25,099 nucleotides of DNA from CAYLHS01 sp964383535 (GCA_964383535.1 CAYLHS010000027.1:1-25099), one strand, 5' to 3'. Shown: positions 14,403-22,725, counted from the first letter of the stretch. Translations and numbers: made by a program. The notes: generated by a model not told the origin, from the sequence alone.

Positions 14403-17204
14403 ATGCGTAGGCGGGAGCCATTTCCGTGGCTGAGGAGCATCGCCCACGACAAGGTGGCGGTCTGGCTGGTGATCGCCGGCCTCATGGGTGGGCTCGCATC
14501 CGGGGCGGTCGAGATCTTCGAGACGAACAGCGAGGGAGTGGTGGCAACGGCGCATGTCGCCGAGATCGCGGCGGCATTGGTCAACGGAACCATCACGTCC
14601 CGAGTGGAGCACATCGAGGGGATGGTGCACGTATTTGAGAGCTCCGATGGGAATGTCCAGACCTTGGTAGAGGCAGCCGCTTCGGAGTGGACCCACACGT
14701 CGTTCCGAGGGCTCGAGTATTTCGGACCTGACGGCCGGACCACGAGCATGTGCAGTAGCTGTCCGGGCCTCACAGCCGACCTGGACGGCCAGATGCTGGA
14801 GATCGCGGCTCGGACCGAGCCTGGCGGTGGAGCGGTCTTGTCGTACGACGAGGCCTCCGACTTCGTCGTCATGGCCGTTCCGGTCGGGACCAGGGACGAC
14901 GCCGGCGTGGTCGTCGGCGCATTCACGCTTGCGGGCACGTCATTCGCCGGGAGCGCCGCCGAACTGCTTCCGTCTGATGCCGTGGTGGGCGTGAGCCCTT
15001 CGGTTCCTGATGTCGTGCCGACCGATCGACGTGCGCAAGCGTCACGCGTGATATCGGTGGACGGGCTGCGACTCCTCGTCACCGTCACCGTTGCGGATCG
15101 CTCGCTCCTCAATTCCCGGGCAATCCCGATCGCTCTGGTGGTGACGCTCTGCGGACTGCTGATAGCAGGCGCGGCACACGAACTCTCGGAGCGCCGCAGG
15201 GTCGCCGGCGAATTGGAGTCCGCGAAGGCCGTCTGGGACGTCCCGGTAGGTGTGTTCGTTTCGAGCGCGGACGGCCACCTCGTGTCCGCAAACGACACCT
15301 ACCTGACGATGTTCGGCTACGAGTCACATGCTTCAGCGGTCGGATTCGATGAGATCTCGCTCTGGCCGACCCCGGAACACAGAACGCGGCTCCTCGAGCA
15401 ACTGAGGCGGTTCGGACATGTGGATGGCCTGGAGACGACGCTGGTGCGATTGGATGGCAGCGAGTTCCCCGCGAGGGTGTGGGTGCGGATGGTCTCCGAC
15501 AGCGGTGAGTTGCGCGGCGCGGTGGAGGACGTCACCGAAGAGCGCATGGCCCGTGAGGCGGTCGAACGGTCGAGAGACGAGTTTCGAGCACTGTTCGAGT
15601 CGTCGCCGACTGCTACCCAGATCCAGGACCTGACCGTCGAAGCGAAGGTGCTCCAGGAATTGAAGTCGTCGGGAGTGGATGTCGGCACCTACTTCGCTGA
15701 GCGCGCCGACGAGGCGGCGGACCTCATAGGGTCGGAGGTGATCGTCGGTTCCAATCCCGCAATGGTGCGCTTGCTCGGTGCGGCGAACGACGAGGAGCTG
15801 AACGGCGGGCTCCTCGATCGAACCGCGTTGGTCCTGTTGCCCGGGAGCGCGTCGGCGTGGCTCGAGGCGTTTGCCGCGTCTCCCAATCGAGGAACGTGTC
15901 GATTGCCGATGGGGCTGCTTGGGCGCGAGGCGATCTTCCAACTCAATTGGGCCATTCCGACGATCAACGGATCTCTCGATTTCTCGAGAGTGATCGTGAC
16001 GTTCACGGATATCACCGAGATAGAAGCCGAGCGAGCACGCTATGAGGCGCTGTTCGAATCGTCGCCGGTGGCGATGCGTCTCCTCGATCTGACTCCCACA
16101 CTCGAGTGGCTGTGGAGCCTGAAGGATGGGGGTGTGAACGACATCGTCCGGCATCTGTCCGCTCACCCCCACCTGGCACTCGAGGGGCTCGGGCGCTCCA
16201 TCGTGACCGCAGCGAACCCGGCCGCGGCGGCCTTGTTCCAGATGGATCGGGGGCGGCTGCTGGGAGCGCTCTCAGGTCAACCGAGCCTTGTCGCCATGTC
16301 TTCCGAAGCGGCCGTCGACGCCGTGCGTGCTCTCGTCGATGGCGTTGCGGAGTACGGCCTCATTGAGGAGCTGCATCGGCCCGACGGGACCATTCGCCAC
16401 CTCCAGGTGCGTCTCATCGCGCCCGAGCTTGGTGGGCGGATGGACTTCCAGCGCGTCGTTGAGGCGGTCGTGGATATCACCGAGGTCGAAGAGGCCCGAA
16501 GGAGGGCCGAAGAACTCGCGAAACTCAAGTCTCGCTTGATAGCATCCGTTTCACATGAGCTTCGCACGCCACTCACGGCCGTGGTGGGGTTCTCCGGCGT
16601 TCTCGAGTCGGACCTTCCGGCGCTCCCCGACGAGGTGGCGGAGATGGTGGGGCTCATTGCCTCGACCAGCCGGCAAATGGGTGGCATCGTCGAGGATCTG
16701 CTGACTGCTGCGAGGGTGGATCTCGGTGAGGTGGAGATCGCCCCGTCCGTGCTGAAGCTCGGGGAGGAGGCCCGGGCCACCCTCCCCACGGTCGATGTGG
16801 GCGGACGCGATGTCACCTTCGTGATGGATGACTCTGAGGCGTGGGCCGATCGAGGTCGCGTGCGTCAGATCGTGCGGAACCTGATGACGAACGCCGTCCG
16901 ATACGGCAAGGGCCCCATTCGCGTCCACGCCTTCTACCGGCGTGGAGACGCCGTTCTCCGTGTGTCCGATCGGGGAGCCGGAGTACCGGCGGAGGTCGAG
17001 TCGGATCTGTTCGAGCCGTATCGAACCTTCGGCAAGGCGGCAGGCCATACCGAGTCGGTCGGGCTCGGACTCAGCCTCTCCCGCCATCTCGCTCGCAGGA
17101 TGGGGGGCGACCTGGTGTATCTGCGCGATGCGGGTGAGACGGTGTTCGAGCTGATGCTGCCCGCGTGGGAACCCGAACGGGCGTTCTCGTCGGCGGGGAC
17201 GTGA
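14403..17204 (+). CDS. Membrane-bound multi-PAS sensor histidine kinase (orphan)
   Basis: This 933-residue protein has a membrane helix at ~18-36, an extracytoplasmic domain at ~40-238, a second helix at ~240-259, three PAS-like modules (about 275-380, 394-535, 547-690), a HisKA dimerisation domain with His718 in SHELRTPL, and a HATPase domain (~815-925). The HATPase shows N-box NLMTNAVRYG, G1 VSDRGAGVP and G2 GLGLSLS. All kinase motifs are intact. The second and third PAS modules both begin with LFESSPxA and carry an extra helical insert (for example LEWLWSLKDGGVNDIVRHLSA), and so look like an internal duplication. The sensor domain has a Cys117-x-x-Cys120 pair (MCSSCPG), which could bind metal or respond to redox. 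No response regulator is adjacent, so the target is unknown. The ATG at 14403 gives a short basic N-terminus before the first helix. Confidence 0.92.
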   Translation: MRRREPFPWLRSIAHDKVAVWLVIAGLMGGLASGAVEIFETNSEGVVATAHVAEIAAALVNGTITSRVEHIEGMVHVFESSDGNVQTLVEAAASEWTHTSFRGLEYFGPDGRTTSMCSSCPGLTADLDGQMLEIAARTEPGGGAVLSYDEASDFVVMAVPVGTRDDAGVVVGAFTLAGTSFAGSAAELLPSDAVVGVSPSVPDVVPTDRRAQASRVISVDGLRLLVTVTVADRSLLNSRAIPIALVVTLCGLLIAGAAHELSERRRVAGELESAKAVWDVPVGVFVSSADGHLVSANDTYLTMFGYESHASAVGFDEISLWPTPEHRTRLLEQLRRFGHVDGLETTLVRLDGSEFPARVWVRMVSDSGELRGAVEDVTEERMAREAVERSRDEFRALFESSPTATQIQDLTVEAKVLQELKSSGVDVGTYFAERADEAADLIGSEVIVGSNPAMVRLLGAANDEELNGGLLDRTALVLLPGSASAWLEAFAASPNRGTCRLPMGLLGREAIFQLNWAIPTINGSLDFSRVIVTFTDITEIEAERARYEALFESSPVAMRLLDLTPTLEWLWSLKDGGVNDIVRHLSAHPHLALEGLGRSIVTAANPAAAALFQMDRGRLLGALSGQPSLVAMSSEAAVDAVRALVDGVAEYGLIEELHRPDGTIRHLQVRLIAPELGGRMDFQRVVEAVVDITEVEEARRRAEELAKLKSRLIASVSHELRTPLTAVVGFSGVLESDLPALPDEVAEMVGLIASTSRQMGGIVEDLLTAARVDLGEVEIAPSVLKLGEEARATLPTVDVGGRDVTFVMDDSEAWADRGRVRQIVRNLMTNAVRYGKGPIRVHAFYRRGDAVLRVSDRGAGVPAEVESDLFEPYRTFGKAAGHTESVGLGLSLSRHLARRMGGDLVYLRDAGETVFELMLPAWEPERAFSSAGT

Positions 17205-17229
17205 ATCGACCCGCCGTATCGACGCGGAA

Positions 17230-17463
17230 TCAGGCGCGATTCTCCTTGTCGGCCATCCATGCCAAGAAGGAGGCGCGATCACCGGACCCCTTCTCGGCGA
17301 TGTAGGTCAGCGCCCACTCGTCGATCTCTTTGTTCGTGAAGCCCTGTCGAGTCAGATCCTCGCGTGTCTCGTTCGCGAGCAACTCGGCGCCTTCGATGTG
17401 TGAGAGATCCGGGACTTGCTCTTGCAGGCCAGCGTCGTGCGGGTGTTCGGGTTCCAGCTGCAT
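17230..17463 (-). CDS. Small acidic hypothetical protein
   Basis: This is a 77-residue protein that I do not recognise as a named family. It has an acidic N-terminal half (MQLEPEHPHDAGLQEQVPDLSHIEG) followed by a helical part with GFTNKEIDEWALTYIAEKGSGDRASFLAWMADKE. There are no cysteines, membrane segments or signal peptide. ATG 17463 is chosen because AAAGG lies 8 bases before it; an upstream TTG at 17490 would add nine basic residues and lose that spacing. The tidy ribosome site, composition and position in an otherwise empty gap suggest a real gene. It converges with the kinase gene, 25 bases away, and is divergent from the copper-chaperone gene. Confidence 0.7.
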   Translation of the reverse strand: MQLEPEHPHDAGLQEQVPDLSHIEGAELLANETREDLTRQGFTNKEIDEWALTYIAEKGSGDRASFLAWMADKENRA

Positions 17464-17503
17464 GCCGGTTGCCTTTCTGTGTCGCGCCAAGCCTAGGGTC
17501 GGT

Positions 17504-17531
17504 TTGCCGGAATCAGATGCCGGTGTACCGT
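17504..17531 (+). promoter_or_regulatory. promoter of the PCu(A)C gene
   Basis: TTGCCG (17504-17509) and TACCGT (17526-17531) are spaced by 16 bases. The predicted start is about 24 bases before ATG 17562, with GAGG and AGAGA as possible ribosome sites in the leader. Confidence 0.5.
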
Positions 17532-17561
17532 GCCGGTGACTGCCGAGGATCCAGAGACGTC

Positions 17562-17984
17562 ATGACCAAACACGCCGCCTGCGCCGTCATCGTTGCCGTG
17601 TTCCTGGGGGCCTGTTCAAGTCCGGCTCCGCTCCAGGTGAACGACGCGCGCATCCCACTGCCGGCCGGCCCGAACGCTGCCGTGTACTTCCAACTCGAGA
17701 ACAACGGCGACCACGAGGCGGAGTTGGTGGGAGCGAAGAGCGACATCGCGACGGCGCAGATCCACCAGACGACGATGAGCGGCGGATTGATGCAGATGGA
17801 GCCGGTCGACCAGATCACGGTTGCACCCGGGCAGACGGTCGAGTTTGCTCCTGGCGGCCTCCACGTCATGCTCATGAACGTCCCAGCGCTCGAACTCGGA
17901 CAGAAGGTGCAGGTGTCCTTGCTGTTCAAGAGTGATCCGTCCGTGACGTTCTCCGCCGAGGTGAGTCCGATCGAAACACCGTGA
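17562..17984 (+). CDS. PCu(A)C-family copper chaperone lipoprotein
   Basis: This 140-residue lipoprotein has signal MTKHAACAVIVAVFLGAC with lipobox LGAC, so the mature protein begins at Cys18 and is tethered outside the membrane. The copper(I)-binding motif H(x10)M(x21)HxM is exact: the His of QIHQTT, the Met of LMQME, then GLHVM. Proteins of this family deliver Cu(I) to the CuA site of cytochrome c oxidase, often together with Sco proteins; no Sco or oxidase gene is nearby. It is slightly short but complete, with the cupredoxin-like beta segments (AAVYFQLENNGDHEAELVGA) preserved. ATG 17562 gives the expected lipoprotein signal. It has its own promoter (TTGCCG/TACCGT). Confidence 0.9.
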   Translation: MTKHAACAVIVAVFLGACSSPAPLQVNDARIPLPAGPNAAVYFQLENNGDHEAELVGAKSDIATAQIHQTTMSGGLMQMEPVDQITVAPGQTVEFAPGGLHVMLMNVPALELGQKVQVSLLFKSDPSVTFSAEVSPIETP

Positions 17985-18066
17985 CGCCGGCCTCACTTTG
18001 CGCGCGCGGATGACCACATGGTCGATGTGAGGTAGCTCGGCTGGGTCCGTAGGGTATCTGCTTGCG

Positions 18067-18092
18067 CGACATCGATGCAGTGCTGGATGTCG
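18067..18092 (+). repeat. inverted repeat in the leader of the L,D-transpeptidase gene
   Basis: CGACATC (18067-18073) and GATGTCG (18086-18092) form a perfect 7-bp inverted repeat with a 12-base loop. A -10-like TATCTG lies at 18055-18060, so the repeat would sit at the start of the transcript or act as an operator. Related GTCGATGT words occur at 18021 and 18089. Confidence 0.4.
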
Positions 18093-18128
18093 ATGTTCGA
18101 TCTCCTAGTCCTTGGAGTACACCCCCTG

Positions 18129-18887
18129 ATGAGACACTCAAACCTATGGCGCGCGCTCGCCGTCGCGGCTGCCGTGCTTGTCCTGACGCTGTCATCCCTC
18201 GAACCGGCTGTGGCTGCGTCAGACATTCCCTCCGGGTCCGAAACCGTGCGAGTCCAGCTGACACTGCAACAGCTGAAGTTCTATCGAGGTCCGATCAGCG
18301 GCGTTGACGACCAGGCCACCGCCGACGCCATCATGGCGTTTCACAAGGTTGTCGGCGCGGACAGGATCAGGGACTGGATCGAAGCCGACTGGGAGAACGC
18401 AAGAGCGCTCGAGTCCGTCGGCTTCGACATCCCCCGGCGTCCCGACGAGCCGAACCGGATCGAGGTCGACCTGTATCGCCAGGTGATGTACCTGGTCTTC
18501 GGTGGTCACGTTCAGGCGGTCTTCCCGATCGTCTCGGGCAAGGCCGATACGTACGAGCGACTCGGGCACGCGACCGCGGGAGCGCACACACCTGTGGGAG
18601 ACTTCACGCTGATCAGGCATGTGGACGGTTGGAGAACCGCCGCGCTGGGTCGCATCTATCATCCCTGGTACTTCGTGGGTGGATACGCGATTCATGGGAG
18701 CAGGATCGCCCACCCTCAGCCGGCTTCCCACGGGTGCATTCGAGTGCCGATGGCCGACATGGACTGGCTGGAAAGCAGACTCTGGCTGGGAATACCGGTG
18801 CACGTGTGGGTCGGGAGCGAGGCGGCAGCGGTCGGTACCTACGTTCTCGAGCACCAGGTGGCCGCGCTTCAGTTCGACGTCATCTAG
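18129..18887 (+). CDS. Secreted L,D-transpeptidase (YkuD domain) with peptidoglycan-binding-like region
   Basis: This 252-residue exported protein has signal peptide MRHSNLWRALAVAAAVLVL...EPAVAA, then a short peptidoglycan-binding-like region (VRVQLTLQQLKFYRGPISGVDDQATADAIMAFHKV, ~38-75), then a YkuD catalytic domain (~115-235). The catalytic motif is HGSRIAHPQPASHGCIRVP, with Cys203 in SHGC, and the upstream HTPVGDF is also typical. L,D-transpeptidases make 3-3 cross-links in peptidoglycan or attach proteins to it. ATG 18129 gives the clean signal peptide; GGAG lies 11 bases upstream. In-frame codons back to 18075 are open but would bury the signal. The leader carries an inverted repeat. It ends 44 bases before the tetR gene, whose -35 box begins six bases after the stop. 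Confidence 0.92.
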   Translation: MRHSNLWRALAVAAAVLVLTLSSLEPAVAASDIPSGSETVRVQLTLQQLKFYRGPISGVDDQATADAIMAFHKVVGADRIRDWIEADWENARALESVGFDIPRRPDEPNRIEVDLYRQVMYLVFGGHVQAVFPIVSGKADTYERLGHATAGAHTPVGDFTLIRHVDGWRTAALGRIYHPWYFVGGYAIHGSRIAHPQPASHGCIRVPMADMDWLESRLWLGIPVHVWVGSEAAAVGTYVLEHQVAALQFDVI

Positions 18888-18892
18888 CCAAC

Positions 18893-18922
18893 TTGGCAGG
18901 AAACCCCTCGAGCCTCTAGCAT
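18893..18922 (+). promoter_or_regulatory. promoter of the tetR-ABC operon
   Basis: TTGGCA (18893-18898) and TAGCAT (18917-18922), spaced by 18 bases, are good sigma-70-type boxes. The -10 ends 10 bases before ATG 18932, so the mRNA is probably leaderless. Confidence 0.55.
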
Positions 18923-18923
18923 A

Positions 18924-18952
18924 TTGGTCGGATGGTTAAACCAAGTGACCAA
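18924..18952. promoter_or_regulatory. nested palindrome, candidate TetR operator
   Basis: Two concentric inverted repeats share one centre at 18938. The outer arms are TTGGTC (18924-18929) and GACCAA (18947-18952). The inner arms are TGGTT (18933-18937) and AACCA (18939-18943) around a single A. The 29-bp site covers the predicted transcription start and the ATG at 18932, so a bound repressor would block initiation. Its size and position fit autoregulation by the TetR protein encoded here. Confidence 0.6.
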
Positions 18953-19528
18953 CAAGGGACGAGGGAGAAGATTGTCGCGGCCGCCGGGGAGCTGATCGTC
19001 GAGGTCGGGTGGGCCAACACGACCACCCGAAGTATCTCCAAACGGGCAGGGGTCAACAACGCGTTGATCCACTACTACTTCGGTTCCAAAGACGATCTCC
19101 TGCTGGAGGCGGCCGCTGCCGCGTTCGCCGAAGAGGTCGAGGGGCCCCTGGCGATGCTCGCCGACGCCGAGTCGGTGACAGATGCACTGAAGGGGACGTT
19201 CGACTGGGTCGCGTCCATCGATGTGCATTCGCCGGTCATGATCATCACGATGGAAGCTGCTCGCGAGGCGATCCGGGATGCACGGATTGCCGAACTTCTC
19301 GAAGGCGTCTGGGACGGGTTCTTCCGGGCAATCGCTGCATTCGTCACCCACGCTCAGACCAGCGGAGAGATCCGGGACGACATCGATCCGATGGGCGTCG
19401 CCACCGTGTTCGGTGCGATGTTGGACGGGCTGTTCCTGTACCGACTGGTCGCTCCAGGCTTCGACATCGACGCGGCTTCCCTCGTGGCCACCACTCTCAT
19501 CGACTCGTTGAAAGGACAGCAGTCATGA
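18932..19528 (+). CDS. TetR-family transcriptional regulator
   Basis: This 198-residue one-component regulator has an N-terminal DNA-binding domain (~10-58) showing the usual pattern REKIVAAAGELIVEVGWANTTTRSISKRAGVNNALIHYYFGSKDDLL, followed by an all-helical ligand-binding and dimerisation domain. The ligand is unknown. ATG 18932 is preferred because a promoter with a -10 box ends 10 bases upstream and the N-terminus is of normal length. Its stop overlaps the ATG of the ABC ATPase gene (ATGA), so the regulator is co-transcribed and translationally coupled with the transporter it probably controls. The nested palindrome on its start codon is the likely binding site. The expected response is export of the inducing compound. 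Confidence 0.94.
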   Translation: MVKPSDQQGTREKIVAAAGELIVEVGWANTTTRSISKRAGVNNALIHYYFGSKDDLLLEAAAAAFAEEVEGPLAMLADAESVTDALKGTFDWVASIDVHSPVMIITMEAAREAIRDARIAELLEGVWDGFFRAIAAFVTHAQTSGEIRDDIDPMGVATVFGAMLDGLFLYRLVAPGFDIDAASLVATTLIDSLKGQQS

Positions 19529-20229
19529 ACGTGATCGATCTGCATTCGGCAACCAGGACCTTCGGAGAGGGACCGACGGCCGTTCGGGCCCTCAGGGGCG
19601 TCGACCTACAACTGGACCAAGGGGAGTTCATCGTTGTTCTGGGACCGAGTGGATCTGGCAAGACGACGCTGCTCAACCTCATTGGCGGGATCGAAGAAGC
19701 GACGTCGGGGCGGATCGTTGTCGACGGAATCGATCTCACCAACATGGACGAGGATGAACGGACCGAGTTCCGGCGCTCCCACGTCGGGTTCGTATTCCAG
19801 TTCTTCAACCTCATCCCCACACTCACAGCGCTCGAGAACGTCCAGCTCATGGCCGAACTCGTCGGGAAGAACCACGACGACAGCCTGAGCGCACTGGACG
19901 CGGTCGGACTCGCTGACCGGGCCGATCACTTCCCCGGCATGCTGTCGGGGGGCGAGCAACAGCGAGTTGCCATCGCGAGGGCCCTCGTCAAGAAGCCACC
20001 GCTCCTGCTCGTCGATGAGCCGACGGGTTCGCTCGATCTCGACACCGGGCGCCAGGTCCTCACCCAGCTTCGGGCGGTCGCCGACCGGGACCGGCGGACA
20101 GTGCTTCTGGTGACCCACAACGCGGCGATCGGTGGGATGGGAGATCGTGTCGTCCGCCTGCACTCCGGCGAGATCGCCTCGATCGTCTCGAACGAGCGAC
20201 CACTCGGCGCAGAGGAGGTCGAGTGGTGA
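19525..20229 (+). CDS. ABC transporter ATP-binding protein (MacB/LolD type)
   Basis: This 234-residue ATPase has Walker A GPSGSGKTT at ~40-48, VFQFFNLIPTLTALENV (Q-loop), signature LSGGEQQRVAIARAL, Walker B LLLVDEPTGSLD and the switch histidine in LVTHNAAI. The QFFNLIPTLTALENV and EPTGSLD segments are typical of the MacB/LolD/BceA group that works with FtsX-type permeases. ATG 19525 overlaps the tetR stop, and AAAGGA lies 8 bases upstream. The end of the gene overlaps the permease start and carries its ribosome-binding site. Together they form a TetR-controlled exporter or mechanotransmission module; substrate unknown. Confidence 0.95.
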   Translation: MNVIDLHSATRTFGEGPTAVRALRGVDLQLDQGEFIVVLGPSGSGKTTLLNLIGGIEEATSGRIVVDGIDLTNMDEDERTEFRRSHVGFVFQFFNLIPTLTALENVQLMAELVGKNHDDSLSALDAVGLADRADHFPGMLSGGEQQRVAIARALVKKPPLLLVDEPTGSLDLDTGRQVLTQLRAVADRDRRTVLLVTHNAAIGGMGDRVVRLHSGEIASIVSNERPLGAEEVEW

Positions 20230-22580
20230 GCATCCTTCACCGCAAGCTCTGGAGAGATCTCCGACTCCGTCGAAGCCAGTTCGTCGCCGTGATCATCACG
20301 ATCGTTCTTGGCATCGCGCTGTTCGGAGGGACATACGACGCCTACCAGAATCTCACCGACTCGTACCACCAGCTCTTCGCGAACCTCAACACCGCCGACA
20401 TGACTATCGCTGGAGGTCAGACGGATGCGATCGTCCAGGGGGTCAAAGGAGTCTCCGGCGTCGCAGACGTGACAACACGGATCGTGGCCGATGTTCCCGT
20501 GCAGGTCAACGGCGATCACAAGATGCTCGGGCGACTCGTTGGCATACCCTCTGGGGGCCAGCCATCGATCGACCAGGTCGACATTCTCTCGGGTAGCTAT
20601 CCCGATGTATCGGCCCCTGTCTTGATCGAACAGCACATGGCCCAGCACTTCGACCTGAAGGCCGGCGACACTATCCAAGTGCTCGGCACCAACGGGTGGG
20701 TAGACGAGAAGATCGCCGGCGTCGGGGCGTCGGCCGAGTACCTGTGGCCGGCGGAGAGCCGCCAGCAGATCATCCCCTCCTTCGACGACTTCGGGATCGT
20801 CTTCGCCGACGAGTCGCTGCTTGCCGCCTTGCCGTCCACGGGCGCGCACACGGAGGTACTCGTTACCTACAAGTCGGGCGTGGACACGAAGGGGCTCGAT
20901 CAGTTGCTCGAGGACTTCGCCAAAAACAACGGCGCTACGAACGCGACACCCCTGGCAGATCTGCCATCGAACGCCGCACTGAGCGAGGACCTCTCGGGCT
21001 TCCAGGAGATGTCGTTGATGTTCCCGCTTCTGTTCTTGGCCGCGGCGGGAATGGCCACCTACGTGCTCCTGACACGGCTGGTGCTGAGCCAGCGGGGTCA
21101 GGTGGGTTTGCTGATGGCGAGCGGCTTCCGTAAACGGACGGTGTTCGCTCACTACCTGGAGTTTGGTCTCTTCGCCGCCATCGTCGGGGCCGCCTTTGGG
21201 GCGCCGCTGGGTGGCCTCTTGGGGAGTGTGATCTCGAAGATGTACACCGGGGCACTGTCGATTCCGGCCACCGTGACCACCGCGCACCTATCGACCGCGC
21301 TGATCGGTGTGGTGTTCGCGTTGATGGCCGGCGCGTTGTCCGCCCTCGCGCCCTCGATGCGCGCCGCCAAGCTGGTGCCGGCTCAGGCGATGCGCGGACT
21401 CATTCCCGCGGGCAAGGGTGGATCCACCTGGATCGAACGAGTCGTGCCGCCGCTTGGCCGGCTGCCCGCCCGTTGGAAGGCCGTTCTGCGCGGAGTCGGA
21501 AGGAACCGGAACCGGACGCTCTCGACGGTGATCGGGGTGGTCTTGGCGGTGACCTTGATCCTCACCTTCTGGGGGATGATCGACTCGATCCAGGTGCTGT
21601 TGAGCCGCCAGTTCGACCAGGTCAATCGTCAGAACGCGCAGGTCTATCTGACCGGCCAGGCCACTCCCGATGCCGTCGCTGAGATCGCGGCCGAGTCCGG
21701 CGTCGCGCACGCCGAAGCAGTTGCCGACCTCCCAGTATCGATCCAGTCCACGACGGGGCAGTACCACACAGAACTACTCGGTTTCCGGCCGGACACGACG
21801 TTGCACAGCTTCATCGTGAAGGGTCACGACGTGCCCCTGCCATCGAGCGGGGTGTACCTGGGCACGTCCCTCGAGAAGGACCTGGGCGTCAAGGTGGGTG
21901 ACTCGGTGACGATCGACGTCCCCGACGTCAACATCCACACGACCCAGACGGTCGCCGGGTTCGTCAGCGAACCGCTCGGCACCTATGCGTACATCTCGCT
22001 TCCAGAGCTGACCACGCTCGCCGGTGGTGCGAATCCTGCCAACACCGTGTACCTGACCTACGCGCCAGGAGCCCAGCCGGAGACGATGCGCAACGAACTG
22101 AGCGCACTCCCGGCCGTCGGCGCGTTCGTCGACTCGCAGGCACTCAAATCGATGGCCCAGCAGTTCATGGGTTTGTTCTATGCCTTCGTGGGAGTGATGC
22201 TGGCGCTGGGAGGGCTGATGGCGTTCGCGCTGATCTACAACACGATCTCCGCCAACGTCGCAGAGCGAGCGTCGGAAGTGGCCATGATGCGTGCCGGCGG
22301 AATCAGTCGACACACGATCTCGAGGCTCCTCACGTCTGAGAATGTGCTGCTGACGCTCATCGGCGTGATCCCCGGACTGCTGTTCGGGTACGTATTCGCC
22401 TACTACGGGCTGTCCGTGTACTCGAGCGACCTGTTCAAGTGGGACCTGTACATCCGGCCGACGACGTATGTGTTCACTGTGATCGCGATCATCATCGCTG
22501 CCCTTCTTTCACAACGACCCGTGTTGCGCGCCGTGCAGCGCCTCGATGTGGCGACGGTGGTTCGGGAGCGGTCACTTTGA
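20223..22580 (+). CDS. FtsX-domain ABC permease (two FtsX modules)
   Basis: This 785-residue membrane protein has one N-terminal helix (~20-38), a large extracytoplasmic domain (~45-255), a first set of three helices (~260-375), a central helix after LRGVGRNRNRTLSTVIGVVLAVTLIL (~430-455), a second extracytoplasmic domain (~460-640) and a last set of three helices (~650-770). This duplicated FtsX arrangement is that of LolC/E- and BceB-related permeases. Two adjacent GTG codons (20223 and 20226) can start it; AGGAGG at 20213-20218 is 4 bases from the first and 7 from the second, so the second is slightly better placed. It overlaps the ATPase gene by 7 bases. Such pairs export peptides, lipids or antibiotics, or act on envelope hydrolases; the sequence does not say which. 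Confidence 0.92.
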   Translation: MVSILHRKLWRDLRLRRSQFVAVIITIVLGIALFGGTYDAYQNLTDSYHQLFANLNTADMTIAGGQTDAIVQGVKGVSGVADVTTRIVADVPVQVNGDHKMLGRLVGIPSGGQPSIDQVDILSGSYPDVSAPVLIEQHMAQHFDLKAGDTIQVLGTNGWVDEKIAGVGASAEYLWPAESRQQIIPSFDDFGIVFADESLLAALPSTGAHTEVLVTYKSGVDTKGLDQLLEDFAKNNGATNATPLADLPSNAALSEDLSGFQEMSLMFPLLFLAAAGMATYVLLTRLVLSQRGQVGLLMASGFRKRTVFAHYLEFGLFAAIVGAAFGAPLGGLLGSVISKMYTGALSIPATVTTAHLSTALIGVVFALMAGALSALAPSMRAAKLVPAQAMRGLIPAGKGGSTWIERVVPPLGRLPARWKAVLRGVGRNRNRTLSTVIGVVLAVTLILTFWGMIDSIQVLLSRQFDQVNRQNAQVYLTGQATPDAVAEIAAESGVAHAEAVADLPVSIQSTTGQYHTELLGFRPDTTLHSFIVKGHDVPLPSSGVYLGTSLEKDLGVKVGDSVTIDVPDVNIHTTQTVAGFVSEPLGTYAYISLPELTTLAGGANPANTVYLTYAPGAQPETMRNELSALPAVGAFVDSQALKSMAQQFMGLFYAFVGVMLALGGLMAFALIYNTISANVAERASEVAMMRAGGISRHTISRLLTSENVLLTLIGVIPGLLFGYVFAYYGLSVYSSDLFKWDLYIRPTTYVFTVIAIIIAALLSQRPVLRAVQRLDVATVVRERSL

Positions 22581-22725
22581 CCACGGAGGCGAGATAGCCT
22601 TGCGGTCGACCGGGGTTCTTGTCGAAGGAGGAGCGCAGGTCGAGACGAGATCCTCTGATCCCGTGGGACACGACTACGGAGAACGCAGCGGACAGGAGAC
22701 GGATCGCATGTGATACTTGGGTGAA

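Noticed and set aside
14363..15298. Long N-terminal extension of azlC
   Set aside because: The extra codons are antisense to the kinase gene and low in complexity (Ser/Thr/Ala-rich); the transporter homology begins after 14362.
17205..17229. Imperfect hairpin CCGCCGTATCGACGCGG as a kinase terminator
   Set aside because: The stem needs a bulge and there is no U-tract; too weak to call.
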